A stretch of DNA of 64,000 nucleotides, taken from NCBI RefSeq assembly GCF_003391135.1, contig NZ_CP031455.1, positions 5,440,001-5,504,000 on the forward strand, in the 5' to 3' direction. The notes beneath the pieces were generated by a model. The model was not told the DNA's origin. It was given only the letters and a program-made list of their open reading frames with translations, and did not search any database. Source of the stretch: Streptoverticillium olivoreticuli subsp. olivoreticuli. Lineage in GTDB: Bacteria > Actinomycetota > Actinomycetes > Streptomycetales > Streptomycetaceae. A program made the position numbers and the translations under genes. Positions 52,201 to 61,439 of the stretch are shown here, one piece after another (position 1 is the stretch's first letter; each line of letters opens with the position of its first letter).

Positions 52201-53064
52201 ATGGCCACGAGCGAGTCGAGCGGTTCTGTGGTGCGCCGCATACTTCTGGGCTCGCAGCTCAGGAGGCTGCGGGAATCCCGGGGGATCACCCGCGAGGCGG
52301 CGGGCTACTCGATCCGGGCGTCGGAGTCGAAGATCAGTCGCATGGAGCTGGGCAGGGTGAGCTTCAAGGCGCGGGACGTCGAGGATCTCCTCACGCTCTA
52401 CGGGGTCACCGACGAGCTGGAGCGCGAGGCGCTGCTGGGACTGGCCCGCGAGGCCAACGTCGCCGGGTGGTGGCACAGTTACGGCGATGTGCTGCCGGGG
52501 TGGTTCCAGACCTATGTGGGCCTGGAGGGCGCCGCCTCCCATATCAACATCTACGAAGTGCAGTTCGTGCACGGCCTGCTCCAGACCGAGGGCTATGCCC
52601 AGGCCGTCGTCGTCCGCGGCCAGCCGACCGCCGACGAGGCCGAGGTCGAGCGCCGCGTCTCGCTGCGCATGGAGCGCCAGAAGCTGCTGTTCTCCGAGCG
52701 CGCCCCGCACTTCCACGCCGTGCTGGACGAGGCCGCGCTGCACCGCCCGTACGGTGGCGAGGCCGTCATGCGCGGCCAGCTGGAGCACCTCGTCGACATC
52801 TCGGAACAGGCCAATGTGACGCTCCAGGTGATGCCGTTCGCGCACGGCGGGCACGCGGGGGAGAGCGGCGCCTTCACCATGCTGCGCTTCCCGGAGTCCG
52901 ACCTGTCCGACGTCGTCTACCTGGAGCAGCTGACCAGCGCGCTGTATCTGGACAAGCCCGACGAGGTGGCGCAGTACGGCAGGGTGATGGAGCGCCTGCA
53001 CGAGGACAGCCTCTCGCCCGCGCTCACTCGCGACCTGTTGAGGCGGCTGCTCCAACTCGTGTGA
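52201..53064 (+). CDS. WhiJ-like helix-turn-helix regulator with DUF5753
   Basis: A 287-aa protein: XRE helix-turn-helix at residues ~15-70 (GSQLRRLRESRGITREAAGY, SESKISRMELGRVSFKARDV) and DUF5753 (WWHSYGDVLPGWFQTYVGLE, FVHGLLQTEGYAQAVV). The start has AAGGAGG 10 nt before it. With the DUF397 and ATPase genes it forms the usual WhiJ/AbaA-type trio that affects sporulation and secondary metabolism in Streptomyces. Confidence 0.92.
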   Translation: MATSESSGSVVRRILLGSQLRRLRESRGITREAAGYSIRASESKISRMELGRVSFKARDVEDLLTLYGVTDELEREALLGLAREANVAGWWHSYGDVLPGWFQTYVGLEGAASHINIYEVQFVHGLLQTEGYAQAVVVRGQPTADEAEVERRVSLRMERQKLLFSERAPHFHAVLDEAALHRPYGGEAVMRGQLEHLVDISEQANVTLQVMPFAHGGHAGESGAFTMLRFPESDLSDVVYLEQLTSALYLDKPDEVAQYGRVMERLHEDSLSPALTRDLLRRLLQLV

Positions 53065-53151
53065 CACATCAGTACGATGACGTCCCATCAGGAGTCTGCA
53101 TTCCGGGTCGGGCGCCGTTTGCGCCCCCGTTTCTCCAGGCAGGGATGGCAC

Positions 53152-54609
53152 ATGTCCTACTTCGACGAGTTGGCTTTCCAGTACATCGACGGCGAATGGC
53201 GGGCCGGCACCGGCTCCTGGGACATTGTCGACTTCAATCCCTACGACGGGGAGAAGCTCGCCTCCATCACCGTGGCCGGCGTGGACGAGATCGACCAGGC
53301 GTACCGCGCCGCCGAGCGCGCCCAGAAGCAGTGGGGCGCCACCAACCCGTACACCCGCCGGCTCGTCTTCGAGCGGGCGCTGCGGGTCGTCGACGAGCGG
53401 GAGGCCGAGCTGGCCGCCGCGATCACCGCGGAGTGCGGCGGCACGGCCGTGAAGGCGGCCTTCGAGCTGCACCTGGTGCGGGAGTTCCTGCGCGAGGCGC
53501 TGCACCTCGCGCTGCGGGCCGAGGGGCGCATCCTGCCGTCGCCGGACGACACCAAGGAGAACCGCCTCTACCGGCTGCCGGTCGGGGTCGTCGGGGTCAT
53601 CAGCCCCTTCAACTTCCCCTTCCTGCTGTCCATCAAGTCCGTCGCGCCCGCGCTTGCCCTCGGCAACGCCGTCGTCCTCAAACCCCACCAGAACACGCCG
53701 ATATGCGGCGGCGGACTGGTCGCCAAGGTCTTCGAGGAGGCGGGGCTGCCCGCCGGGGTGCTCAACGTCGTGGTCACCGACATCGCGGAGATCGGGGACG
53801 CGCTCATCGAGCACCCCGTGCCCCGCGTGATCTCCTTCACCGGCTCCGACAAGGTCGGCCGCCACGTGGCCACCGTCGCCGCTTCGCACTTCAAGCGGAC
53901 CGTCCTCGAACTCGGCGGCAACAGCGCCCTGATCGTCCTCGACGACGCGGACGTGGACTACGCCGTGGACGCGGCCGTCTTCAGCCGCTTCATCCACCAG
54001 GGACAGGTCTGCATGGCGGCCAACCGGGTGCTCGTGGACCGGTCGGTGGAGGCGGAGTTCACCGAGAAGTTCGTCGCCAAGGTCAGGACTCTCAAGGTCG
54101 GCGACCCCGGCGACCCGGCCACCCACATCGGCCCGCTGATCAACGCCGGGCAGGCCGAGGCCATCAACACCCTGCTGGACCAGACCGTCGCGGACGGCGC
54201 GACCGCCCTCCTGCGGGGCACGACGACCGGCACGCTGGTCGCCCCCTCCGTGCTGACCGGGCTGCCGGCGGACTCCCCGATCCTCGCGCAGGAGATCTTC
54301 GGGCCGGTCGCCCTGATCATCCCCTTCGACGGCGAGGAGGAGGCCGTACGCATCGCCAACGCCACGCCGTACGGGCTGAGCGGCGCGGTGCACACCGGGG
54401 ACATCGAGCGGGGCGTACGCATCGCCAAGCGCATCGACACCGGGATGATCCATGTCAACGACGGGACGGTCCACGACGAGGCGATCGTGCCGTTCGGTGG
54501 CGAGAAGCACTCGGGGGTGGGGCGGCTGAACGGTGACGCGATGGTCGACGTCTTCACCACGACGAAGTGGATCTCGATCCAGCACGGTCGCAGCAGATTC
54601 CCGTTCTGA
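53152..54609 (+). CDS. Aldehyde dehydrogenase
   Basis: A 485-aa NAD(P)-dependent aldehyde dehydrogenase. Cofactor and catalytic parts are visible: VISPFNFPFLLSIKSVAPAL, SFTGSDKVGRHVA, the catalytic Glu in VLELGGNSALIVL, and the catalytic Cys in HQGQVCMAANR. Similar to benzaldehyde/vanillin-type dehydrogenases, so an aromatic aldehyde is plausible. The start MSYFDELAFQYIDGEW is the usual N-terminus. Confidence 0.93.
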   Translation: MSYFDELAFQYIDGEWRAGTGSWDIVDFNPYDGEKLASITVAGVDEIDQAYRAAERAQKQWGATNPYTRRLVFERALRVVDEREAELAAAITAECGGTAVKAAFELHLVREFLREALHLALRAEGRILPSPDDTKENRLYRLPVGVVGVISPFNFPFLLSIKSVAPALALGNAVVLKPHQNTPICGGGLVAKVFEEAGLPAGVLNVVVTDIAEIGDALIEHPVPRVISFTGSDKVGRHVATVAASHFKRTVLELGGNSALIVLDDADVDYAVDAAVFSRFIHQGQVCMAANRVLVDRSVEAEFTEKFVAKVRTLKVGDPGDPATHIGPLINAGQAEAINTLLDQTVADGATALLRGTTTGTLVAPSVLTGLPADSPILAQEIFGPVALIIPFDGEEEAVRIANATPYGLSGAVHTGDIERGVRIAKRIDTGMIHVNDGTVHDEAIVPFGGEKHSGVGRLNGDAMVDVFTTTKWISIQHGRSRFPF

Positions 54610-54700
54610 CGAGGTATCCGACGAGATGTAGGACGAGGACTGTCCGCATTGGGGCGTACGTTGCATCCGTTGCCCGGCGGAACGACGAAAGGCTGACCCG

Positions 54701-55246
54701 GTGCCCACTCACGTCATCGAGAACGACCCCGCGGACGAGCGGGGCACCCTCCTCGCCTTCCTGGACGCCCAGCGGGGCGGCCTGCGCCGGTCGGTGCTCG
54801 GGCTCACCGAGGAACAGGCGGCCCTGAAGCCCAGCGCGAGCACGCTGTCGCTGGGAGGGCTGCTCAAGCACGCCATCGGCGCCGAGCGCGGCTGGCTCGC
54901 GATGGCCCGGGGGACCGCCCCCGAGATCTCCCACGAGGAGGCCATGAAGCAGTTCGAATCGGGCTTCGTGCTCACGGACGACGAGTCCGTCGCGGGCCTC
55001 CTCGCCACCTGGGAGGAACTCGCCGCGGAGACCGAACGCTTCATCCGCGCCCTGCCCACCCTGGAGCGCACCTTCCCCCTCCCGGCGGCGCCCTGGTTCC
55101 CCAAGGACGCGTCGGTCTCCATGCGGTGGCTTCTGCTCCACCTGATCGAGGAACTCGCGCGGCACGCGGGGCACGCGGATGTCATCCGCGAGTCCTTGGA
55201 CGGCAGGACGGCGTTCGAACTGGTAGCTGATTCGACGGCGGGCTGA
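54701..55246 (+). CDS. DinB/DUF664-family protein (putative mycothiol-dependent)
   Basis: A 181-aa four-helix-bundle protein. Metal-binding His are likely in LLKHAIGAERGWL and ELARHAGHADVIRE. Actinomycete DUF664 proteins are often mycothiol S-transferases or related detoxification enzymes. GTG start; lies 91 bp after the aldehyde dehydrogenase. Confidence 0.88.
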   Translation: MPTHVIENDPADERGTLLAFLDAQRGGLRRSVLGLTEEQAALKPSASTLSLGGLLKHAIGAERGWLAMARGTAPEISHEEAMKQFESGFVLTDDESVAGLLATWEELAAETERFIRALPTLERTFPLPAAPWFPKDASVSMRWLLLHLIEELARHAGHADVIRESLDGRTAFELVADSTAG

Positions 55247-55261
55247 ATGTGCTGGCTGCAG

Positions 55262-55440
55262 TCCAGCCCCGTCCGGCGTTTGAGGACAACGCAGCGAGGC
55301 CGCGTCGCGGGGTCCGGGGCGCAGCCCCCACGCGGCGGAGCCGCAAATCGACACAGCCGGGAAGGGGCGGGGCTGGGGAAAGAGACCACCGGCCCGCACT
55401 CGAACGGGGTCCCGGGGCGGAGCCCCGGGGCACCCCCTAC
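55262..55440. repeat. Dispersed GC-rich intergenic repeat, copy 9
   Basis: Blocks CCCGTCCGGCGTTTGAGGAC, GGTCCGGGGCGCAGCCCCC, ACGCGGCGGAGCCGCAAATC, GGGAAGGGGCGGGGCTGGGG and CCGGGGCGGAGCCCCGGGGC. Lies between dinB-like and padR-like genes. Confidence 0.78.
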
Positions 55441-55479
55441 GCTGGCGGCAGTAAAGGGTCCGCGGGCCGAGGGGAAGCA

Positions 55480-56073
55480 ATGTCGGCGATCAGACTGCTC
55501 GTTCTGGGCGCCGTCCGGCAGCACGGACGCGCCCACGGCTATCAGGTCCGCAGCGACCTGGAGTTCTGGGGCGCCCACGAGTGGTCCAACGCCAAGCCCG
55601 GCTCGATCTACCACGCCCTCAAGTCCATGGCCGCGCAAGGCCTGCTGATCGCGCACGACACCGCGCCGAGCGAGGCCGGCGGCCCGCCCCGTACGGAGTA
55701 CGAGCTGACCGACGAGGGCGAGCGGGAGTACTTCCGGCTGCTGCGGGAGGCCCTCTCCTCGCACGATCAGAAGGTGGACGTCCTGACCGCGGGCGTCGGC
55801 TTCCTCGTCGACCTGCCGCGCGCCGAGGCGATCGCCCTGCTGAAGCGGCGGGTCGAGTCGCTGCGCGCCTGGCGCGAGGAGATCCGGCAGCACTGGACGC
55901 CGGGGGAGGGCGAGGACTGGGGTCACATCGGCGAGATCCGGGGCATGTGGATCCACACGGCCGAGAGCGGCGAGCAGTGGGCCCTGGGGCTGATCGGGCG
56001 CCTGGAGGGCGGCGCCTATGTGATGGCGGACGAGGGCGACCCCTGGGAGGGCCTCAACCCGTCCGGCGGCTGA
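55480..56073 (+). CDS. PadR-family transcriptional regulator
   Basis: A 197-aa PadR protein: winged helix MSAIRLLVLGAVRQHGRAHG, KPGSIYHALKSMAAQGLL and YELTDEGEREYFRLL, then a C-terminal helical dimerisation domain. PadR proteins repress small efflux or detoxification genes. It ends 11 bp from the convergent glutamate decarboxylase gene. Confidence 0.92.
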   Translation: MSAIRLLVLGAVRQHGRAHGYQVRSDLEFWGAHEWSNAKPGSIYHALKSMAAQGLLIAHDTAPSEAGGPPRTEYELTDEGEREYFRLLREALSSHDQKVDVLTAGVGFLVDLPRAEAIALLKRRVESLRAWREEIRQHWTPGEGEDWGHIGEIRGMWIHTAESGEQWALGLIGRLEGGAYVMADEGDPWEGLNPSGG

Positions 56074-56084
56074 CGGGGGCGGGG

Positions 56085-57497
56085 TCAGTGGTGGAAGGCC
56101 GTGGCGACGGCCTCGGGGCGGCCCAAGGGGCCCGGCTGGCGGCGCAGTTCCGGCAGGAGCGAGCGGAGGTCCTCCAGGAAGAGGTCGGCCAGGTCGTGCG
56201 AGAAGCCGTTGCGGCAGACGATCCTGAGGACCGACAGATCCTCCCGGTCCGGCGGGAAGGTGTAGGCGGGCACCAGCCAGCCGCGCTCCCGCAGCCGCCG
56301 TGACACGTCGAAGACGTCGTATCGCGTGACGCTGTCGGCCGTCGTGAGAGCGAACACCGGCAGCTCGTCGCCGCGCGTCAGCAGGCGGAAGTCGCCCATG
56401 TCCTCGATGTGCCGGGCGAGCCGGGTCGCGACATCACGGGAGTTCTGCTGCACGGCGCGGTAGCCCTCGCGCCCGAGGCGCAGGAAGGTGTAGTACTGCG
56501 CGGCCACCTGCGCGCCCGGCCGGGAGAAGTTCAGCGCGAAGGTGGGCATGTCGCCGCCCAGGTAGTTGACCCGGAAGACGAGCTCCTCGGGCAGCGCCGA
56601 CCGGTCCCGCCACAGCGCCCAGCCGACGCCCGGGTAGACCAGCCCGTACTTGTGCCCCGAGGTGTTCACGGACGCGACGCGCGGCAGCCGGAAGTCCCAC
56701 ACGAGGCCCTCGTCCAGGAAGGGCGCGACCATCGCCCCGGACGCCCCGTCCACGTGGACGGGGATGTCGAGGCCCGTACGCTCCTGGAGCGCGTCCAGTG
56801 CCGCGCACACGTCGGCCACCGGCTCGTACGACCCGTCGAACGTCGACCCCAGGACGGCCACGACGCCGATCGTGTTCTCGTCGCAGAGCGCGACGGCGGC
56901 CTCCGGGCCGAGGTGGAAGCGATCGCCCTCCATCGGCACCTGGCGCGCCTCGACCTCCCAGAAGGTGCAGAACTTGTCCCAGCAGACCTGTACGTTCGCG
57001 CCCATCACCAGATTGGGCCGGGCGCCGGCCGAGGGATAGCGCCCGGCGTTCGCGAGCGACCAGCGCCGCTTGAGGGCCATCCCCGCGAGCATGCACGCCT
57101 CGCTCGACCCGGTGGTCGAGCAGCCGATGACGGCGGCGGGGTCGGGCGCGTGCCAGAGGTCGGCGAGCATCCGCACGCAGCGCTTCTCCAGCTCGGCGGT
57201 GCGCGGGTACTCGTCCTTGTCGATCATGTTCTTGTCCGCGCACTCGGCCATCAGCACACCCGCCTGGGGCTCCATCCAGGTGGTGACGAAGGTGGCCAGA
57301 TTGAGCCGGGAATTGCCGTCCAGCATCAGCTCGTCGTGGACGAACTGGTACGCCGCGTGCGGTGTCATCGGCCCCTCGGGCAGCGCGTCCCGCGGCGGCT
57401 CGGCCGCCATCCCGCCGATGGGGTCGGCCTCGCCGTAGAAGGGGTTGACCGAATAGCTGCGTTTCGCTGCCTTGTCGGCGCCTTTGTGCAGTGGCAT
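56085..57497 (-). CDS. gad: Glutamate decarboxylase
   Basis: A 470-aa PLP enzyme converting glutamate to GABA and CO2, which consumes a proton and helps acid tolerance. The PLP Lys is in VNTSGHKYGLVYPG; the substrate-side blocks SRLNLATFVTTWMEPQAGVL and DKNMIDKDEYPRTAELEKRC are hallmarks. The ATG at 57497 (MPLHKGADKAAKR) matches the usual start of this family in Streptomyces. Confidence 0.95.
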   Translation of the reverse strand: MPLHKGADKAAKRSYSVNPFYGEADPIGGMAAEPPRDALPEGPMTPHAAYQFVHDELMLDGNSRLNLATFVTTWMEPQAGVLMAECADKNMIDKDEYPRTAELEKRCVRMLADLWHAPDPAAVIGCSTTGSSEACMLAGMALKRRWSLANAGRYPSAGARPNLVMGANVQVCWDKFCTFWEVEARQVPMEGDRFHLGPEAAVALCDENTIGVVAVLGSTFDGSYEPVADVCAALDALQERTGLDIPVHVDGASGAMVAPFLDEGLVWDFRLPRVASVNTSGHKYGLVYPGVGWALWRDRSALPEELVFRVNYLGGDMPTFALNFSRPGAQVAAQYYTFLRLGREGYRAVQQNSRDVATRLARHIEDMGDFRLLTRGDELPVFALTTADSVTRYDVFDVSRRLRERGWLVPAYTFPPDREDLSVLRIVCRNGFSHDLADLFLEDLRSLLPELRRQPGPLGRPEAVATAFHH

Positions 57498-57611
57498 GGC
57501 GTTGATGCCTACCACCGGGGCGGGCGCGCCACGCTCGAAGTCCGCTCGGGCGTGTGCTCGCACCGGCGGGGCGGACCGGGAGGCTTCCCGCGTCCGCCCC
57601 GCCGCCGGGGG

Positions 57612-57977
57612 TCACGCCCGGGGGGAGATGACGACCGCGGTGCCGTACGCGCAGACCTCCGTGCCGACGTCCGCCGCCTCCGTCACGTCGAAGCGGAACA
57701 TCAGGACCGCGTTCGCGCCGCGCGCCCGCGCCTGCTCCACGAGGCGGTCCATCGCCTGGTTGCGGGTCTCCACGAGGGTCTTGGTCAGCCCCTTGAGCTC
57801 GCCGCCGATCAAGGACTTCAGCCCGGCGCCGATCTGGCTGCCGACGTGCCGGGAGCGCACGGTGAGGCCGAAGACCTCGCCGATGACCCGGTCGACCTTG
57901 AAGCCGGGCACGTCGTTCGTCGTGACCACCAGCACATCCGCCTGGGACTGCCCGCCGCCGTACTCCTCGATGCCCAT
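57612..57977 (-). CDS. YbjQ-family (DUF74) protein
   Basis: A 121-aa protein of the UPF0145/YbjQ family, thought to form a pentameric ring. It contains VVTTNDVPGFKVDRVIGEVF and QARARGANAVLMFRFDV. The ATG at 57977 has GGAGG 8 nt upstream. Function unknown. Confidence 0.9.
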   Translation of the reverse strand: MGIEEYGGGQSQADVLVVTTNDVPGFKVDRVIGEVFGLTVRSRHVGSQIGAGLKSLIGGELKGLTKTLVETRNQAMDRLVEQARARGANAVLMFRFDVTEAADVGTEVCAYGTAVVISPRA

Positions 57978-58194
57978 CGCATCCACCTCCGTGTGTGCAG
58001 TTTTGCCGTACACCGGCCCGGACGCATGCCGGGGCGGCGCGGTTGAGCCCGACCGGGGGGTACGTCCTTCATGGCACTCTGGAACCGAGGGTCGACCGGT
58101 CACGTTGTACTTTTGGGGCCGCACTTCCCCGCCACCCCCGCCTGTGCCCGGGCCTCGCACGAGCCTGCGCCCTCGACCCAGGAGCCTGTCACCC

Positions 58195-58932
58195 GTGACC
58201 CCCATGACCACACTCGCGCTCGGTCCGCAGTGGCTCGACGCGAACTATCTGATCGAGCAATTCGGTCTGATCGGCGTCCTGGCGATCGTCTTCGCGGAAT
58301 CCGGCCTGCTGATCGGGTTCTTCCTGCCGGGTGACTCGCTGCTCTTCACCACCGGCCTGCTCGTCACCACGAACCAGATCGACAAGCCCCTGTGGCTGGT
58401 CGCCCTGCTGGTCGTGCTCGCCGCGGTCCTCGGCGACCAGGCGGGCTATCTCTTCGGCCGCAAGGTCGGCCCCTCGCTCTTCAAGCGCCCCGACTCCCGC
58501 CTCTTCAAGCAGGAGAACGTGGAGAAGGCGCACGACTTCTTCGAGAAGTACGGCCCGAAGTCGCTGGTCCTGGCCCGCTTCGTGCCGATCATCCGCACGT
58601 TCACGCCGATCATCGCCGGCGTGAGCCGGATGAACTACCGTTCCTTCCTGATCTTCAACGTCATCGGCGGCTGCCTCTGGGGCGCCGGAGTCACCCTGCT
58701 GGGCGCCGCCCTCGGCAAGGTCGACTTCGTCAACAAGCACATCGAGCTGATCCTCGTCGCCATCGTGCTGATCTCGGTGGTCCCGGTTGCCATCGAGCTG
58801 CTGCGCGCCCGCTCCAAGGCGAAGAAGCAGCCCGCCGTCCCCGGCCCCCTGGGCGCGCCCGGTGCTCCCGGCGCCCCCGGCGCGCCCTACGACGGCCGCC
58901 CGGCGCCGCGCGGCCGCCACGCCAAGCGCTGA
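58195..58932 (+). CDS. DedA-family membrane protein with collagen-like tail
   Basis: A 245-aa SNARE-associated/DedA protein, likely a lipid flippase. Hallmarks: FAESGLLIGFFLPGDSLLF, FGRKVGPSLFKRPDSRLF and FVPIIRTFTPIIAGVSRM. The last ~45 residues are hydrophilic with a Gly-Ala-Pro repeat (GAPGAPGAPGAP) and a basic end. The GTG at 58195 has GGAG 10 nt upstream; an ATG at 58204 is the alternative. Confidence 0.92.
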   Translation: MTPMTTLALGPQWLDANYLIEQFGLIGVLAIVFAESGLLIGFFLPGDSLLFTTGLLVTTNQIDKPLWLVALLVVLAAVLGDQAGYLFGRKVGPSLFKRPDSRLFKQENVEKAHDFFEKYGPKSLVLARFVPIIRTFTPIIAGVSRMNYRSFLIFNVIGGCLWGAGVTLLGAALGKVDFVNKHIELILVAIVLISVVPVAIELLRARSKAKKQPAVPGPLGAPGAPGAPGAPYDGRPAPRGRHAKR

Positions 58933-59043
58933 CGCCCCGCACCTCTCCTGCCGTCGCACGCATGACCCGGACCCCACTGGGCACGCGGGACACCCATCAG
59001 GCATGGTGGCCGTAGCAGGCGGCAGGAGGCGTACGAGGAGCGT

Positions 59044-60717
59044 GTGGTGGCGGAGCGGCAGCGGGGCGGAGCGGACCCGGTCGAGGACCGGAAGCCACAG
59101 TCCGACGAGGCGCACAGCGCCTTCACCCCGCCGCTCGGCGTCCCGCTGCCCAACGCGCCCGAGGACGAGCACCCCACCTCGGAATTCGCCATGCCGGAGG
59201 GCATAGCCGCGGAACCGGAGGGCGAGCCCGAAGGCTCGGCCTTCACCCTCCCCGCGGGCACCGTGGGCCCCGGCACCACGCAGAGCACGCCCTACCCCGC
59301 CTTCACCCCGCCGCACGGCATACCCAAGGTGAGCCTCACCAAGGAGGCGCCCTGGCAGGACCGCATGCGCACGATGCTGCGCATGCCGGTCGGCGAGCGG
59401 CCCGTACCCGAGCGCGCGGAGAAGCCGGACGAGCCCGGCCCGCCCGTACCCCGCGTGCTCGACCTCACCCTGCGCATCGGCGAGCTGCTCCTCGCGGGCG
59501 GCGAGGGCGCGGAGGACGTGGAAGCGGCGATGTTCGGCGTCGCACACGCCTACGGCCTCGGGCGCTGCGAGCCCACCGTCACCTTCACCCTGCTGTCGGT
59601 CAGCTATCAGCCGTCCCTGATCGACGACCCCATCACGGCCAGCCGCACCGTGCGCCGCCGCGGCACCGACTACAACCGGCTCTCCGCCGTCTTCCGGCTC
59701 GTCCACGGGATCACCTCGCGCGGGCTGACGCTGGAGGAGGCGTACCGCGGTCTCGCCGAGATCCGCCGCAACCGCCACCCCTACCCCGGCTGGGCGCTCA
59801 CGGCCGCCTCCGGGCTGCTCGCCGGCGCGGCGAGCATGCTCGTCGGCGGCGGGGTCCTGGTCTTCGTGGCGGCGGCCGCAGGCGCGATGCTGGGCGACCG
59901 GCTGGCGTGGCTGGCGTCCGGGCGCGGGCTGCCGGAGTTCTATCAGTTCGTCGCCGCCGCGATGCCGCCCGCCGCGATGGGCGTGGCCCTCAGCGCCACC
60001 CACGCGCACGTACAGGCCTCGGCGGTCATCACGGGCGGCCTGTTCGCCCTGATCCCCGGACGGGCGCTCGTGGCGGGCGTACAGGACGGTCTGACGGGCT
60101 ACTACATCACCGCCGCGGCCCGGCTGCTGGAAGTCGGCTACCTCATCGTCGGCATCGTCTGCGGAGTGCTGGTCGTCCTCTACGGAGGCGTGCACATCGG
60201 CGGCGGGGCGCTGAACCCCGAGGCGGCGCTGGAGCGCCAGGAGCGGCCGCTGATCCAGATCATCGCCGCGATGCTGCTGGCCTTCGCCTTCGCGGTGCTG
60301 CTCCAGCAGGAGCGCCACACGGTGCTGGCGGCCACCCTCAACGGCGGCGTCGCCTGGGTGATCTACGCGGCCCTCGCCGACACCGCCAAGCTCGACCCGG
60401 TGCCCGCCACGGCCATCGCCGCCGGGCTCGTCGGCCTCTTCGGCCAGCTGCTTTCCCGCTATCGGTACGCGTCGGCGCTGCCGTACGTCACGGCGGCGAT
60501 CGGGCCGCTGCTGCCCGGTAGCGCGACGTATTTCGCGCTGCTGAACTTCGCGAAGAACGAGCTGAGCACCGGCATCTCCAGCCTGACCAAGGCGGCGGCG
60601 CTGGCCCTCGCCATCGCCATCGGCGTGAACCTGGGCTCGGAGATGGCCCGCCTGTTCATCAAGGTCCCGGGAGCGGCGGCATCCCGCAGAGCGGCGAAGC
60701 GGACGCGCGGCTTCTGA
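59044..60717 (+). CDS. ThrE-type threonine/serine exporter with long N-terminal extension
   Basis: A 557-aa protein: residues ~1-135 are hydrophilic and Pro-rich, residues ~140-300 hold the DUF1212 domain (LTLRIGELLLAGGEGAEDVE, HPYPGWALTAASGLLAG) with the first helices, and the C-terminal half is the second membrane domain (DUF3815-like). It exports threonine or serine in relatives. The extension has four copies of a short motif F(T/A)xPxG (FTPPLG, FAMPEG, FTLPAG, FTPPHG) spaced ~20-25 residues. Confidence 0.9.
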   Translation: MVAERQRGGADPVEDRKPQSDEAHSAFTPPLGVPLPNAPEDEHPTSEFAMPEGIAAEPEGEPEGSAFTLPAGTVGPGTTQSTPYPAFTPPHGIPKVSLTKEAPWQDRMRTMLRMPVGERPVPERAEKPDEPGPPVPRVLDLTLRIGELLLAGGEGAEDVEAAMFGVAHAYGLGRCEPTVTFTLLSVSYQPSLIDDPITASRTVRRRGTDYNRLSAVFRLVHGITSRGLTLEEAYRGLAEIRRNRHPYPGWALTAASGLLAGAASMLVGGGVLVFVAAAAGAMLGDRLAWLASGRGLPEFYQFVAAAMPPAAMGVALSATHAHVQASAVITGGLFALIPGRALVAGVQDGLTGYYITAAARLLEVGYLIVGIVCGVLVVLYGGVHIGGGALNPEAALERQERPLIQIIAAMLLAFAFAVLLQQERHTVLAATLNGGVAWVIYAALADTAKLDPVPATAIAAGLVGLFGQLLSRYRYASALPYVTAAIGPLLPGSATYFALLNFAKNELSTGISSLTKAAALALAIAIGVNLGSEMARLFIKVPGAAASRRAAKRTRGF

Positions 60718-60742
60718 GGGGACTCAGCGGGTGCTCAGCCCG

Positions 60743-60789
60743 GAACGCGCGGCCCCCGGCGCCCTCAGGGCACCAGGAACCGCGCGTTC
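60743..60789. terminator. Bidirectional hairpin terminator
   Basis: GAACGCGCGG (60743-60752) pairs with CCGCGCGTTC (60780-60789); inside, GGCGCCCT and AGGGCACC form a second stem part. It fills the 80-bp space between the convergent ThrE and ppa genes. Confidence 0.75.
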
Positions 60790-60797
60790 GGTCGGAC

Positions 60798-61295
60798 TCA
60801 GTGGTGCGAGCCGCCCGCGGCCTCGAGACGCTTGTAGGACGCCTCGATCTCCGCCTCGGCCTCCGCGCGCCCGACCCAGTCGGCGCCCTCGACGGACTTG
60901 CCCGGCTCCAGGTCCTTGTAGACCTCGAAGAAGTGCTGGATCTCCAGGCGGTCGAACTCCGACACGTGGTGGATGTCGCGCAGGTGCTCGACGCGCGGGT
61001 CGTTCGCCGGGACGCACAGCAGCTTGTCGTCGCCGCCGGCCTCGTCCGTCATGCGGAACATGCCGATGGCGCGGCACTTGATGAGGCAGCCCGGGAAGGT
61101 CGGCTCGTCCAGGATGACCAGCGCGTCCAGCGGGTCGCCGTCCTCACCCAGGGTGTTCTCGACGAAGCCGTAGTCGGCCGGGTAGCTGGTCGAGGTGAAG
61201 AGTCGGCGGTCCAGACGGATGCGACCGGTCTCGTGGTCCACCTCGTACTTGTTCCGCGAACCCTTCGGGATCTCGATGGTGACGTCGAACTCCAC
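60798..61295 (-). CDS. ppa: Inorganic pyrophosphatase (family I)
   Basis: A 165-aa soluble pyrophosphatase that hydrolyses PPi. Active-site features: IPKGSRNKYEVD, YPADYGFVENTLGEDGDPLDALV (the DxDPxD signature as DGDPLD) and VYKDLEPGK. The GTG at 61295 is chosen as GGAGGAG lies 6 nt before it; an ATG at 61310 has none. Confidence 0.96.
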   Translation of the reverse strand: MEFDVTIEIPKGSRNKYEVDHETGRIRLDRRLFTSTSYPADYGFVENTLGEDGDPLDALVILDEPTFPGCLIKCRAIGMFRMTDEAGGDDKLLCVPANDPRVEHLRDIHHVSEFDRLEIQHFFEVYKDLEPGKSVEGADWVGRAEAEAEIEASYKRLEAAGGSHH

Positions 61296-61439
61296 GGGTG
61301 GCTCCTCCATGATCAACACATACGTCCGGTGATGCTGTGTCCTCCCGGGCGGGTGGCTACAGCGGGTGCCATGCTCGCGGCAAGGCGCAGTGATTAAGTG
61401 TCTCTCACGCAGGTGTGTGGTGGCGAAAGGGGCTGGTCC

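Noticed and set aside
51394..54708. A 1104-codon open frame on the minus strand covering the regulator and aldehyde dehydrogenase genes
   Set aside because: It is antisense to two well-supported genes. Only its last 164 codons, the ATPase, show family motifs and a ribosome site; the rest is a high-GC artefact.
58189..60318. A 709-codon minus-strand frame across DedA and ThrE
   Set aside because: Composition is dominated by Asp, Arg, Glu and Gln shadows of the real genes; no domain can be seen.
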